DNA of 64,000 nt from Physcocola sp002396385 (GTDB taxonomy: Bacteria > Bacteroidota > Bacteroidia > Bacteroidales > Paludibacteraceae): assembly GCA_946535435.1 (NCBI GenBank), contig CAMNDM010000003.1:62001-126000 (forward strand). The letters run 5' to 3'. Numbering within the stretch: position 1 is the first letter of the stretch; every line of letters starts with the position of its first letter. A model generated the notes under the pieces. That model saw only the letters and a list, made by a program, of their open reading frames with translations. It had not been told where the DNA came from and did not search any database. Shown here one piece after another: positions 1 through 8,693 of the stretch. The position numbers were made by a program, and so were the translations under genes.

Positions 1-87
1 CACGATTCCGTGTTCAACCATATCGTTACAGTTTTCCAAATCAGAATTTTGAAAAATCGGGTTATTCCCATAGCAGGTAAAGCAAAA

Positions 88-124
88 AAAATGTGTGGGA
101 AAGAATGAATATCCCGCACATTTT
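88..124 (-). terminator. Rho-independent terminator of the FISUMP-like gene
   Basis: Thirteen-base arms (88-100 and 112-124) pair with one mismatch. Read on the minus strand the stem runs into eight T residues. It lies 30 bases past the stop codon of the 154-858 gene. Bases 1-87 hold nothing I can support; a short minus-strand frame runs off the left edge without a usable start. Confidence 0.75.
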
Positions 125-153
125 ATAACTATAACGTTGCTTTATTCTCATTT

Positions 154-858
154 TTACTTAGTCACTGCACGAATGCACATTCCACGGCCCCGGAAGGTGT
201 ATATGTCCCATTCTATGCCTGCTTTTGCAAAGTCTATGTAGTAGGCGCAGGGCGAGAATCTGTTGTAAAGCGTCGATGACCAGTAGCCTCCGTTTTCGCC
301 TTTCGGATTCTTGTTCCCGTCGAAATTGTAGCCACAAGCAGGAATGAAGATTTTGTTACCGTTCTTTTTTGAAGTGCCAAGGTAGCCCGAAACCCCGCTG
401 CTGTGGAAGTTTGCCTCCCATTTCCAGTTGCAGATGTCTAACAACTCGCCTAACTCGTCGTTAGTGGGTGTGCGCCAGGTTCCGCCCCAAAGAGTGCTGG
501 CAGCATCGTCTTTCGCTTCCAATATGTTCACGTTGTCTGCTTTCCCGTGCTTGCTGTCGGTGCAGTATTTCGAGAAGTCTTGTGGATTGTTGTGCTCGTC
601 GGCCTTCTTGTTGCCGCACCACTTATAGTTGTCCCAACTGTATTCTTTTTTGGCTTTTGTCTCTCCCCATGCGAAATAGTCTCCGCTGTCTGTAACTTTC
701 TTTGCTCCAATGTTGCAGGTGGCCCATTTCAGTCCGCTTTGCAAACCAAGGTCAACGTAGGCGTGTCCTTTAACTTTCCCGCTTACGTCTTGTGCCGTGC
801 ATTCTGTGCCGAACACAGCCAAACCTAATGCTATGAATGTGAATATCGTCTTTTTCAT
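154..858 (-). CDS. Secreted FISUMP-like protein
   Basis: This 234-residue protein starts with a type I signal peptide (MKKTIFTFIALG, cleavage near residues 21-23). The cysteine at residue 20 lacks a good lipobox, so I do not call it a lipoprotein. The body reads HAYVDLGLQSGLKWATCN, WGETKAK, GGTWRTPTNDE, GYWSST and a terminal GMCIRAV. These are hallmarks of the Fibrobacter succinogenes major paralogous (FISUMP) domain, common in surface proteins of Bacteroidales and probably a small beta-rich, C-type-lectin-like fold. Binding partner and function are unknown. It is a single-gene unit with a -7 box at 923-930 and a terminator at 88-124. The signal and domain call are solid; the role is not. Confidence 0.85.
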   Translation of the reverse strand: MKKTIFTFIALGLAVFGTECTAQDVSGKVKGHAYVDLGLQSGLKWATCNIGAKKVTDSGDYFAWGETKAKKEYSWDNYKWCGNKKADEHNNPQDFSKYCTDSKHGKADNVNILEAKDDAASTLWGGTWRTPTNDELGELLDICNWKWEANFHSSGVSGYLGTSKKNGNKIFIPACGYNFDGNKNPKGENGGYWSSTLYNRFSPCAYYIDFAKAGIEWDIYTFRGRGMCIRAVTK

Positions 859-922
859 GTTGTGTATCGATTTTTTAGTGTTGTTGTTTTATGTGCCTGT
901 ACTTCTGTTTAGATTGTTTATG

Positions 923-930
923 CAAATCTA
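923..930 (-). promoter_or_regulatory. Putative -7 box for the FISUMP-like gene
   Basis: TAGATTTG on the minus strand matches the Bacteroidetes TAnnTTTG consensus and lies 65 bases upstream of the start at 858. No clear -33 element is seen. Confidence 0.45.
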
Positions 931-978
931 ATCAAAAAATAGGCAGTTTCGTGAGTGTTGGCCCGCAAACTAACTTTT

Positions 979-1572
979 TTATTGCTTGTTGTTGGTTAAA
1001 TCTCCAACTTTTATTCCTGTTCGCACCTCTCTACCCGGATTACCTGCAATAATAGTGCCAGAATTGGGAAACTCCTTGTTTACTACCGAACAGGCTCCAA
1101 CCACCGTGTCGTCGGGTAGGTTGGTTCCTTTCAGTACCACAGCTCTGAGGCCTATCCAACACCGGTTGCCGATTACGATGCTGTTGCTCGGGTTTAGCAC
1201 TTCCCCGGTTTGGGTGTCTATTATTCCGTGGTAGTCGGTGGTGTGAAATTCGGTGTTGTTCGCTATAAGTACGTCGTCTCCAATGGTTATAGAGGTTCCG
1301 TAACCGGCATTTATGCAGATTGGCTGCTGGTAAGATCCTCTGCAAAGGGCGTTGTCTCCTATCGCGATGTGGTTGTTGTCTCCCAGCAAGAAGAAGCGTA
1401 TTCCGTTCAGAATACCTTTCTCTCCCAGACTGATTGTGTTGCTTTTCCCCGCGTTCACAATCGTGCAGTCTTTCAACTTCGTCTTTTTCTTGCTGGCGGC
1501 TATTTCCAACTTCAGCATCTGTATGCTGAAGCGGTTGTGGAACAGGTTGTATATAAGGATGCTTATGTTCAT
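979..1572 (-). CDS. Left-handed beta-helix (hexapeptide repeat) acyltransferase
   Basis: A 197-residue protein from the ATG at 1570-1572. An upstream ATG at 1611 is open but would overlap the preceding permease gene, whose stop is at 1584, so the start 11 bases after that stop is preferred. Repeated [IV]-G-[DN]-x-x-x hexads (ITIGDDVLIANN, IVIGNRCWIGLRAVVLKG, DDTVVGACSVV) define the trimeric LbetaH fold. HTTDYH fits the catalytic-histidine loop of CatB/NeuD/WbbJ-type O- or N-acetyltransferases. Acceptor is probably a sugar or cell-surface glycan, which is inference. It is the last gene of an operon with the permease, ATPase and DUF4836-like gene (5050 to 979), which is an unusual companion set. 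Confidence 0.85.
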   Translation of the reverse strand: MNISILIYNLFHNRFSIQMLKLEIAASKKKTKLKDCTIVNAGKSNTISLGEKGILNGIRFFLLGDNNHIAIGDNALCRGSYQQPICINAGYGTSITIGDDVLIANNTEFHTTDYHGIIDTQTGEVLNPSNSIVIGNRCWIGLRAVVLKGTNLPDDTVVGACSVVNKEFPNSGTIIAGNPGREVRTGIKVGDLTNNKQ

Positions 1573-1583
1573 TTTTTTCTCTC

Positions 1584-2795
1584 TTATGTTGTCTTTTTTT
1601 TTTGTCCCCATATTTTTGTCATCTTGCGGCCTATGAGCATATGGTTGAATACGGCTACCAGCACAAATAGTCCGATTCCGACCAATAGGGTGGTGGTTAT
1701 GCCGGCACTCTCGTAGTTGGGAAAGTAGGAACCTATTCTCTCGGTGTAGGTGCTACGGATAAGCAGCACAACTGCTATGGCCAGTAAAAACACAGCTGCG
1801 TTTAAAGCCAAACTTAGTTTCTGATAAGGACGTGCGGCATCTGCCGGACTATAGCCCAGCAACATCAGGTCTTCCAGTTTGCTGCTGTTTTTCTGTATAA
1901 GGAGGTAGATGCTCAGCATCAGGATGTAGAAGGCCAAAAGGCATATCACTATTCCTACAGTCGTTACTATACCGAGAACCATACGCAGCACAAATGCTGT
2001 CTTCGATGATTTCAACTTGCTGTTGTCGGTCTGGTAGCGGTGGTCTTGCAGATATTTTGCCAGATTTTGGTCTGCCGGATTGCCTACTTTCAGAATAACG
2101 CGTGAGTTTTCTACTTTTTTTCCTGGTGCATAGTTTTTGTTGGCCCAGTCCATAAAGCCTTGTGGCACCAAAAGTGTGTTTAGACGGTTGGTAAAACCTA
2201 CAATACGGCCGTCGAAATGGTCAACTCTTCCATTCCCCCTAATGTTGATGTCGAGCGTGACCGATGTGGCGACTCCTTCTGAAATTGTCGGCAGGTTCTT
2301 GCTTTGGGCAAATCCGAAATTATAAAGGTCAAGGTAGTCGCGGGGAAGAATGATGGGGATGAAGTGGTCGCCCTCTCTGAATTGCCATTTTTTTGGGTCG
2401 GTGTCGACAAACTCGTCGGGAACCGATTCGAAAAACATGTCGGTACTCATTTGTGAGATGCCCATCAGGTTGAGTCCTGCACGCACTTTGAAGCCCGATG
2501 GTGTGAACACTCCCACCTTTTCTACGAAGGTTTGCTCCTTCATTTGCTCTAATTCGTCGGCGCTAAATGCTGTCGACTGCTTGAATATGGTGTTACTGAG
2601 TGTGCTGACTTTTTTGCTGACTATGAAATAGTCTTCTTTCATGAAACCTTCTTTCCCGTCGAAAACCTTCGTGGCATCGTTATAGAATTGGATGCCCAAC
2701 AATACGATGGTCATTCCTAGCAGGTTCGCCAGAAAAAATCCTGTAAATTGGAGTTTCGATATGTGCTGTTTTAGTAATTTCCAAACAAGGTCCAT
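1584..2795 (-). CDS. FtsX/MacB-type ABC transporter permease
   Basis: This 403-residue membrane protein has an N-terminal membrane segment (about 18-38), a large extracytoplasmic domain (about 40-270) and three C-terminal segments (about 270-300, 330-350, 375-395). That is the standard FtsX/LolC/MacB topology. LEDLMLLGYSPADAARPYQ resembles the conserved cytoplasmic coupling loop of FtsX-like permeases, which reads like KREIGILRALG in relatives. Its gene starts 3 bases after the stop of the ATPase gene, so they almost certainly form one transporter. Such transporters perform mechanotransmission (lipoprotein release, peptidoglycan hydrolase control) rather than solute uptake. The substrate cannot be told from sequence. 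Confidence 0.85.
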   Translation of the reverse strand: MDLVWKLLKQHISKLQFTGFFLANLLGMTIVLLGIQFYNDATKVFDGKEGFMKEDYFIVSKKVSTLSNTIFKQSTAFSADELEQMKEQTFVEKVGVFTPSGFKVRAGLNLMGISQMSTDMFFESVPDEFVDTDPKKWQFREGDHFIPIILPRDYLDLYNFGFAQSKNLPTISEGVATSVTLDINIRGNGRVDHFDGRIVGFTNRLNTLLVPQGFMDWANKNYAPGKKVENSRVILKVGNPADQNLAKYLQDHRYQTDNSKLKSSKTAFVLRMVLGIVTTVGIVICLLAFYILMLSIYLLIQKNSSKLEDLMLLGYSPADAARPYQKLSLALNAAVFLLAIAVVLLIRSTYTERIGSYFPNYESAGITTTLLVGIGLFVLVAVFNHMLIGRKMTKIWGQKKKTT

Positions 2796-2798
2796 AAT

Positions 2799-3443
2799 TC
2801 AAAGTTTGTAGGTGGTGTCATAATCCAGTTCCAGACGTTTGCCTATGCTGGTGGTTATCACTGCGGCACCCTGTCTCTTGGCCTCTTGGGTAAGCAGGGC
2901 TGCCATCTGTTTGCTGTTCTGGTCGTCGAGGTGGCTGATGGGCTCGTCGGCGAAAATGAAGTCTGCCGGTTGGCAGAGTGTGCGCATAAGGGCTACACGC
3001 TGTTGTTGGCCGTAGCTCATTTGGCCTATAAGTGAGTTGCGTTTGTCGCCTATTCCCAGTTGCTCGAACCACTGTGCTATCTGCAAGTCAGTTCGGAATC
3101 CTGTCATTTGGTTCTTGATTTGTACGTTTTCCCATGCGGTCAGTTCCGGAAACAGACGCAGTTCCTGCCATAGTAGGGCGATGTGGCGCCTGCGCAGTTC
3201 CACCCATTGGCTTATAGGGTAGTGTGCGATGTCTGTTTGGTCGAACTGGATGGTCCCTTCGTAGTCGTTGCGATACCCGTAAAGGTAGCTGCATAAACTC
3301 GACTTGCCGGTTCCGGAGTCTGCTTCTACCAGATAAAATGTACCTTTCTCAAAACATACGTCTTGCCCCCAAATGTCGCTTTGGATGTTTGTCTTTCCGT
3401 TGAATACCTGGGGCAGAACTTTTTTTAACTCAATTCTTTCCAT
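2799..3443 (-). CDS. ABC transporter ATPase, LolD/MacB-like
   Basis: A 214-residue ATPase with Walker A (ADSGTGKSS, 41-49), Q-loop (LLWQE, about 90-94), signature MSYGQQQR (142-149, in place of LSGGQ) and Walker B FIFADEP (162-168). It couples ATP hydrolysis to the FtsX-like permease encoded next. Oddity: the switch (H-loop) histidine, expected about 30 residues after Walker B in a VTH context, is replaced in ITTSIG, where serine 199 aligns. The protein ends soon after. It may hydrolyse ATP slowly or use a different switch residue. Spacing to neighbours is 8 bases upstream and 3 downstream. Confidence 0.9.
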   Translation of the reverse strand: MERIELKKVLPQVFNGKTNIQSDIWGQDVCFEKGTFYLVEADSGTGKSSLCSYLYGYRNDYEGTIQFDQTDIAHYPISQWVELRRRHIALLWQELRLFPELTAWENVQIKNQMTGFRTDLQIAQWFEQLGIGDKRNSLIGQMSYGQQQRVALMRTLCQPADFIFADEPISHLDDQNSKQMAALLTQEAKRQGAAVITTSIGKRLELDYDTTYKL

Positions 3444-3451
3444 ATCCCCGT

Positions 3452-5050
3452 CTATTCCACTTTTGTGTATAACTCGACTAACTGTTTCAAGGCGTTCTGC
3501 TTGTGGTCGGTCATACTTATTTTCAGTGCACCTTTATTTATATCGTAGATGTTGATACTGATGTTCTCCACAACTTTGGCAATGTTGTTGAACGAAGTGT
3601 TCTTTCCAATCAGTTGCTCAACGAAAGGCTTGGCCGCCTTTAAATCTACAAGAACGTAGCCGTAACTTGCCGTTATACTGTTCTTTTGTGCGGTTATGAA
3701 GGGGCTTGCGGGTTGTTTTAGCATAGCGTTTGCCGACTTTTCTGTGGTCAGGTAAAACGTATTGCCACCCTCAACACCCACCTTGGTGTTGATGCCCATA
3801 AGGCTGAGCGCGTAGGTGTTGTTGTCTATTTTTGTCATCGCTTTGCTTTGAGGCAAACCGTCGTCTGTGTCGAATTCGTCAAATTCCAGAAAACTGTACC
3901 GGTTGGCTTGTTGTTGCCAGTATCCGCCGTCAGCAAGGAATCCGGTCCCTTTTACTCTGGCGGCAAGGTGTATGGCAAGCGGAATCTCGTTCTCTTCCTC
4001 GCTGGCAAACCCTACCGACAATGCGGCATCGCCCTCAGCCTCACTCACGATGTTCTTGATTTTTGCGAACAACTCTTTTTCGTGTTTGCTGCCCAGCAGG
4101 TTTCCCAGGTCTCCGCTGGTTTTCGCCTCGCGGTCCATTTCTTTAACAATCTCGTTACCGTCGAGGCATGCGGTTATGAACAGACAACTATTGGTACCCA
4201 TTAAGTTAAGGTAGTCTCCTTTTACGTGTTTCAGGTTCTTCCACTTGTCTTTCAGGTGTTTGGCTGTCGCCTCGTTGTTGCTGTAGAGCTCTCCTGCCAA
4301 GGTTGCCTCTCCTTTGTTGAAACTTGCGTCAAGCAGAATTCTGAGGTTCTTTATGTCGGTGCTGTCTGGCAGATCGAAAAGTCTGATGTGGTTGGGCAAT
4401 TCCATCAAGAGGTCCATAGAAAGGTAGGTGCGCGTATCGCCTTTGGCGGCTGCCATACGTTTGTAGTCGTCTGTTTGGACGAATTGCTCCTCAGGCTTCA
4501 AACCGAACAGCTGTGTGGCAAGGACGGTCGTGCTGTTCCTTTTCGCCATTTGCTTTCCCGATATAATTATTACGGCGGCTTCGGCATTGAAAGCCACTGT
4601 CCCATAACCTTCGATAGGGGCGGTCTTTAATCCGTTTTTCTCTGTAGGAGCTCCTATCCCATTGTTCTCGTTGTGCAAGTCGGTTAGGAAGGAGGCAAAG
4701 TCGTCTTCATCCAATATTTTTAAGGCGATGCCTGTGGTACTGTCGTTCGCATTAGCAAAAATATATACTGGTTTGCAAAGGTCTAGGCCTATCTCTTTAG
4801 GGTCCTCTAAATAGCGTTTTAGGACATCGGAAATGGCATTACCGCGAGTCAGGGCCTTCCCTAATTCTGAATTCGCAATGTCGCTTTTCTCCAGTAGCGA
4901 CATAAAGTCTGTCCGGTTTACTATCGTGCTGTTGGCTGGAACTAGTTTTATGTAGTTGTCGCTTTGTTTTTGGCCTGGTCTTAAAAGAAGGAAGGCTATG
5001 AGCACTATGGCCGCTATGGTTGCAAGTGTGTATGCGTACTTTTTGTTCAT
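3452..5050 (-). CDS. DUF4836-like envelope protein
   Basis: This 532-residue protein begins with a membrane anchor or uncleaved signal (residues about 6-23, YAYTLATIAAIVLIAFLLL) with no lipobox. The following KLVPANSTIVNRTDFMSLLEKSDI resembles the start of DUF4836 proteins of Bacteroidetes, in which an opening strand is followed by a long repeat of paired alpha/beta modules. The rest is soluble and probably periplasmic. The function of this family is unknown. It heads the operon with the ABC ATPase, permease and acyltransferase, and the promoter box at 5077-5084 lies just upstream. It could be the periplasmic partner of the FtsX-like transporter; that is inference from gene order. Family assignment was made by memory of the N-terminal pattern only. 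Confidence 0.65.
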   Translation of the reverse strand: MNKKYAYTLATIAAIVLIAFLLLRPGQKQSDNYIKLVPANSTIVNRTDFMSLLEKSDIANSELGKALTRGNAISDVLKRYLEDPKEIGLDLCKPVYIFANANDSTTGIALKILDEDDFASFLTDLHNENNGIGAPTEKNGLKTAPIEGYGTVAFNAEAAVIIISGKQMAKRNSTTVLATQLFGLKPEEQFVQTDDYKRMAAAKGDTRTYLSMDLLMELPNHIRLFDLPDSTDIKNLRILLDASFNKGEATLAGELYSNNEATAKHLKDKWKNLKHVKGDYLNLMGTNSCLFITACLDGNEIVKEMDREAKTSGDLGNLLGSKHEKELFAKIKNIVSEAEGDAALSVGFASEEENEIPLAIHLAARVKGTGFLADGGYWQQQANRYSFLEFDEFDTDDGLPQSKAMTKIDNNTYALSLMGINTKVGVEGGNTFYLTTEKSANAMLKQPASPFITAQKNSITASYGYVLVDLKAAKPFVEQLIGKNTSFNNIAKVVENISINIYDINKGALKISMTDHKQNALKQLVELYTKVE

Positions 5051-5076
5051 CGTTGTATGCGTTTCATTTTCTTATA

Positions 5077-5084
5077 CAAAGATA
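5077..5084 (-). promoter_or_regulatory. -7 box (TATCTTTG) for the DUF4836/ABC operon
   Basis: Perfect TAnnTTTG on the minus strand, 27 bases upstream of the start codon at 5050. It would drive the four-gene operon down to 979. Confidence 0.6.
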
Positions 5085-5246
5085 GCAATAATTTACACAT
5101 AATCAGTTTTTTTGTGTTGTTGATGTTGCCTGCTGGCGTTTCTAAATTCCCGCTTATGCGGAAATAAGCGTCAAAAACAATCCGATTCTTGGATTTTTTT
5201 CTATAATTTTAAGTTGCGAAATCTAAAATTACGTGTTTGTTCTGTT

Positions 5247-6308
5247 ATGAAACTCAAACTGATAGTATCAATACTTGTTGTCTCACTCTGTTCTGTTGCA
5301 GTTTTTCTGTTCTTACAGAAGAAAGAGGGTTCGTCTCTTTCACTTCCGTCAATCTTCCCAAGTTCCGAAACTGGAAGCTCCGTTCAGTTTTATTATTGGA
5401 AAAATAGGTTTGATGTTGATGAGGAACTTCGCGAAAAGGTGAGGGACTTAAAGTGCGACAGACTCTATGTCCATTTCTTCGATGTGGTCTGGAAAGACCG
5501 CAATGCAACCCCAGTTGCGCAACTTGCTCCTGTGAAAAGGAATCTGCTGTATGCCGATTCTGTCAGAATGGCTCCTGTTGTATTCATTACCAACGAGGTG
5601 ATCGCTAACTGTGATTATGGTAGCGATATCGGCCTTCTGGCGTCGAACGTGAATAGGCTTGTTAAAGAGATTGCCCAATATAACGATTCTTTAGGACGTT
5701 ACAATGAAATTCAAATTGACTGCGACTGGACCGAAAGCACCCGACCCAAGTACTTTATTTTCTTGGATTCGTTGGCCAAGGTGTCTGAAAAGACAATATC
5801 TTGTACAATCCGCCTACACCAAATAAAGGATGTGGGTGTAATGGGGGTGCCGCCTGTTAAAAAGGCTTGCCTTATGTGTTATGCGACTTCTGATCCGACG
5901 GATGGTTCTGACTCGAATTCCATTTTAGATATCAATTTGTTGAAAAATTATACCAAGAATATAGACGACTATCCTTTAAAACTATCTTATGCACTGCCCT
6001 TGTTCTCGTGGGGTATTGTGAAAAACCACGAGGGGAAAGTAAAATTAGTGAACGGACTCACCCGCGAGATGTTGAAAACCGATAATTTCTCGCATATAGG
6101 TGGTAACAATTACAAGGCCGAGAACGACTGCTTTGTTAACGGCTTTTATATAAGTAAAGGCTTTACGGTGGAATTGGAAGAAGTCTCGCCTGCACTCTTG
6201 AAAGAGGCAAGACAATACTTGAATGACAAGGTTGGCAAACACACGGTTGTCTACTTCCATTTGAGCAAGGGCTATCTGAATCGTTTCCCTATAACTGATC
6301 TTAAGTAA
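5247..6308 (+). CDS. Unknown secreted/anchored protein with TIM-barrel-like motifs
   Basis: The ATG at 5247 (353 residues) is preferred over an upstream TTG at 5214 because it opens directly into a signal anchor (MKLKLIVSILVVSLCSVAVF). Motifs include QFYYWKNRF near the start, RLYVHFFDV, VVFITNEV, EIQIDCDWTESTRPKYF, TIRLHQ, GVPPVKKACLMCYA and YALPLFSWG. Regularly spaced strand-ending acidic residues and IQIDCDW suggest a TIM-barrel glycosidase-like or DUF3142-like fold. I do not recognise a named family with certainty. It is followed 3 bases later by the 793-residue partner at 6312, so the two are co-transcribed. Role unknown; an envelope glycan-related task is only a guess. Confidence 0.7.
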   Translation: MKLKLIVSILVVSLCSVAVFLFLQKKEGSSLSLPSIFPSSETGSSVQFYYWKNRFDVDEELREKVRDLKCDRLYVHFFDVVWKDRNATPVAQLAPVKRNLLYADSVRMAPVVFITNEVIANCDYGSDIGLLASNVNRLVKEIAQYNDSLGRYNEIQIDCDWTESTRPKYFIFLDSLAKVSEKTISCTIRLHQIKDVGVMGVPPVKKACLMCYATSDPTDGSDSNSILDINLLKNYTKNIDDYPLKLSYALPLFSWGIVKNHEGKVKLVNGLTREMLKTDNFSHIGGNNYKAENDCFVNGFYISKGFTVELEEVSPALLKEARQYLNDKVGKHTVVYFHLSKGYLNRFPITDLK

Positions 6309-6311
6309 ATT

Positions 6312-8693
6312 ATGAGACTAAAGAAACTTTTATATTGTTTGTTACTGTTGCTGTTGTCTTTTCAACAGGCGAACGGTGGTTGCTTCGACTATGATTTTGA
6401 TGGCGATTTTTATGGTATATTTCCTCAGGAACTGGTACAGACAGACGATTATTACGATTTCTTGATGACTATGAATTCCGCTGCTTATTCCGACCGGAAC
6501 GCATATGACTTTTATGGCAATGACTTAGAAAAGAAAAACAGAGAAGTCCAATACTATACAGAGAATATTAGGGAATGGGCTGCTTATTTGCAAATTACAA
6601 AAGAACAGGCCTATTATCTGGTTATGAGGGCTCCGAAGGAGTCGGTCGACTCTTTGCAAATCTTCTTCAAAAGTCCTAATCCCCGGTTGAACTTTGCCAA
6701 TGTCAAATTCTGCAAAAAGAATCATGACGCTTTGGTTTATATCTCGTATGCGAAGTTCCTCGAGCCTTTTATGGGTTGCCAAAATCTCGGAGACGATGAT
6801 TTATGGACGTACGCTTATAGTTGGTATGGGCGAAAGTCGGTCAGGTCGCTCGATTGTCAGAACATTTTACAAACGCTGGAAGATATGTATGCCCGACAGG
6901 GCGACAAAGCCTTGAAATTGCGTTATGCCTACCAAATTGTGCGGTTGCAACACTATATGGGCGCCTATTTAGACGCCGTGAAGTCCTTCTATAAGTATGT
7001 GGAACCGTTGAAATTAAAAACCGAAATCTATTATTATGCGTTGAACCAGAAGGCGGGGGCTGTCAGGGCCTTGCAACATTACGAAGATGAGGATGGCGAA
7101 GAAGGAGATGGTGAAGGTGATGTTAACTCGTGGGAAGTAGAAAACTATTTGTCTAAAATAAAGGCAGACTATGGTGCCGATTTCCTTACCGTATTCGCCA
7201 ATTCGCATGACCTGAAATACAATGTGTTCTGGTCTTTGAAGGTCACTGGTGAACTGGAAAGGCTATTTGACGAGATTCCTTCTTTGAAGAAAGAGGACAG
7301 AATAAGCCTTTATTTTATTTTAGGTTACCAGAACTTCTCGAATCCTATCAACGAACTGGAGAAAATAGTGACGCTTGATCCGAATGCAGAGGCGGGTCGT
7401 GTTTTAATGGTACGCTATATTAATGGTTTGGAAAGATCTATTCACACGACTGATAGTATTTCCGATATAAGAAGCTGTTTGAGAAGCTGTCATTTGAAAG
7501 GCGGGTCGTTGGAAAATTGCATGGAAGCTATTGCTATTGCAGAACGAATGGTGGAACGGTCCGTCGACAAGAATTTTTGGCGAATGGCCGCTGCTGCACT
7601 GAATGCCTTTGCCGAAAATTATGCAACCGCTTCCCGATATTTGGCAGGAGTTAACAAAAAAGATCCTCTATATAGCGAAACCAAAGATGTGCTTGCCCTT
7701 TACATCGATGTTATGAAGACGGACAAGATGACTCTGTCTGTGGCCGATTCTATTTATTCAGCTCATGAAAAAATGTTCCCGAAAGATTGGTATTTCAGTC
7801 GTTCCAAGTTGGATAAAGATTCCTGCTATTATGCGAAATACGATCATTGCTTTATCCAAAGACTGTGGGCCGCTAAATTTGCAGAGGCGGGTGATTCGGT
7901 TTCCGCTTTTCTGGTGGAAAGTACTAACAGTATGCGGAATGGGTTGAATAGCCAGTCGTTGTGGGACGGTATTGCCGCTTTTGTGCGTCAGTCAACCCAT
8001 AATGGTTTTGAACGATGGTTGATTAGGGAGTCGGGGAATCTCTCTCTTGAGGAATTAGACCAAAATCGGGCTATGATTCACTTGGGCAATGCCGAATTTG
8101 ACGAAGCGTACAAGTTGGCTTCGCCGAAAGTTTACGTGATGTGGAAGTGCGCCCTTTGCAGTAATATACGCGGATTTAACTACTACGATCCGGAAGAGGA
8201 TAACGATTTCCAGTATGATTATATCAGCGATTTGTTGGGTAAACCTAAATTAGACAGCATCCCTGTTAAGAATTACATCGGGATCTTGAAAAAACTAGAC
8301 GGAATGAGGAAGGGTGTCAACCCAGAGGCGGCGGCTAAGGCATGTTTCCTATTGGGTAATTTCTATTATAATTTGAGCGACGAGGGCTATTACAGGAATA
8401 GTCTTTGTCATAATATGTTCTCTGACCGTAGTACGGCATCTGGCTATTACGAAGAAGGGCTACGCCTAAGTCACGACGACGAGTTGAAGGCCCGTTTGCT
8501 GCTCGCTTCCGCTAAATGTGCTGGTGGTGAAGGTGGTGAGGGTAGTCAGTTTTACGAACAATGCGTGTGGCATAAAGAACCGAAGAGTAAGTTCGAAGGA
8601 AAGTTCTACAAGGAACTTAAGAAGTTGAACCATACAAAGTATTACAAAACCGTTGTGTCGAAATGTAAGTATTTTGAATACTATGTCAATTGA
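6312..8693 (+). CDS. Large unknown secreted protein, helical-repeat type
   Basis: A 793-residue protein with a cleavable signal peptide (MRLKKLLYCLLLLLLSFQQANG). The mature part is rich in Tyr, Asp and Lys. Many amphipathic helix pairs (for example EDMYARQGDKALKLRYAYQIVRLQ and GNAEFDEAYKLA) suggest TPR/SEL1-like solenoid repeats, though no canonical TPR consensus could be followed throughout. An acidic, glycine-rich patch (EDEDGEEGDGEGD) lies near residue 260. It starts 3 bases after the 5247-6308 gene, so the pair probably acts together at the cell envelope. I do not recognise the family. Its 3' end overlaps the RHS fragment that follows, suggesting the RHS piece was inserted against this gene without disrupting it. 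Confidence 0.7.
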   Translation: MRLKKLLYCLLLLLLSFQQANGGCFDYDFDGDFYGIFPQELVQTDDYYDFLMTMNSAAYSDRNAYDFYGNDLEKKNREVQYYTENIREWAAYLQITKEQAYYLVMRAPKESVDSLQIFFKSPNPRLNFANVKFCKKNHDALVYISYAKFLEPFMGCQNLGDDDLWTYAYSWYGRKSVRSLDCQNILQTLEDMYARQGDKALKLRYAYQIVRLQHYMGAYLDAVKSFYKYVEPLKLKTEIYYYALNQKAGAVRALQHYEDEDGEEGDGEGDVNSWEVENYLSKIKADYGADFLTVFANSHDLKYNVFWSLKVTGELERLFDEIPSLKKEDRISLYFILGYQNFSNPINELEKIVTLDPNAEAGRVLMVRYINGLERSIHTTDSISDIRSCLRSCHLKGGSLENCMEAIAIAERMVERSVDKNFWRMAAAALNAFAENYATASRYLAGVNKKDPLYSETKDVLALYIDVMKTDKMTLSVADSIYSAHEKMFPKDWYFSRSKLDKDSCYYAKYDHCFIQRLWAAKFAEAGDSVSAFLVESTNSMRNGLNSQSLWDGIAAFVRQSTHNGFERWLIRESGNLSLEELDQNRAMIHLGNAEFDEAYKLASPKVYVMWKCALCSNIRGFNYYDPEEDNDFQYDYISDLLGKPKLDSIPVKNYIGILKKLDGMRKGVNPEAAAKACFLLGNFYYNLSDEGYYRNSLCHNMFSDRSTASGYYEEGLRLSHDDELKARLLLASAKCAGGEGGEGSQFYEQCVWHKEPKSKFEGKFYKELKKLNHTKYYKTVVSKCKYFEYYVN

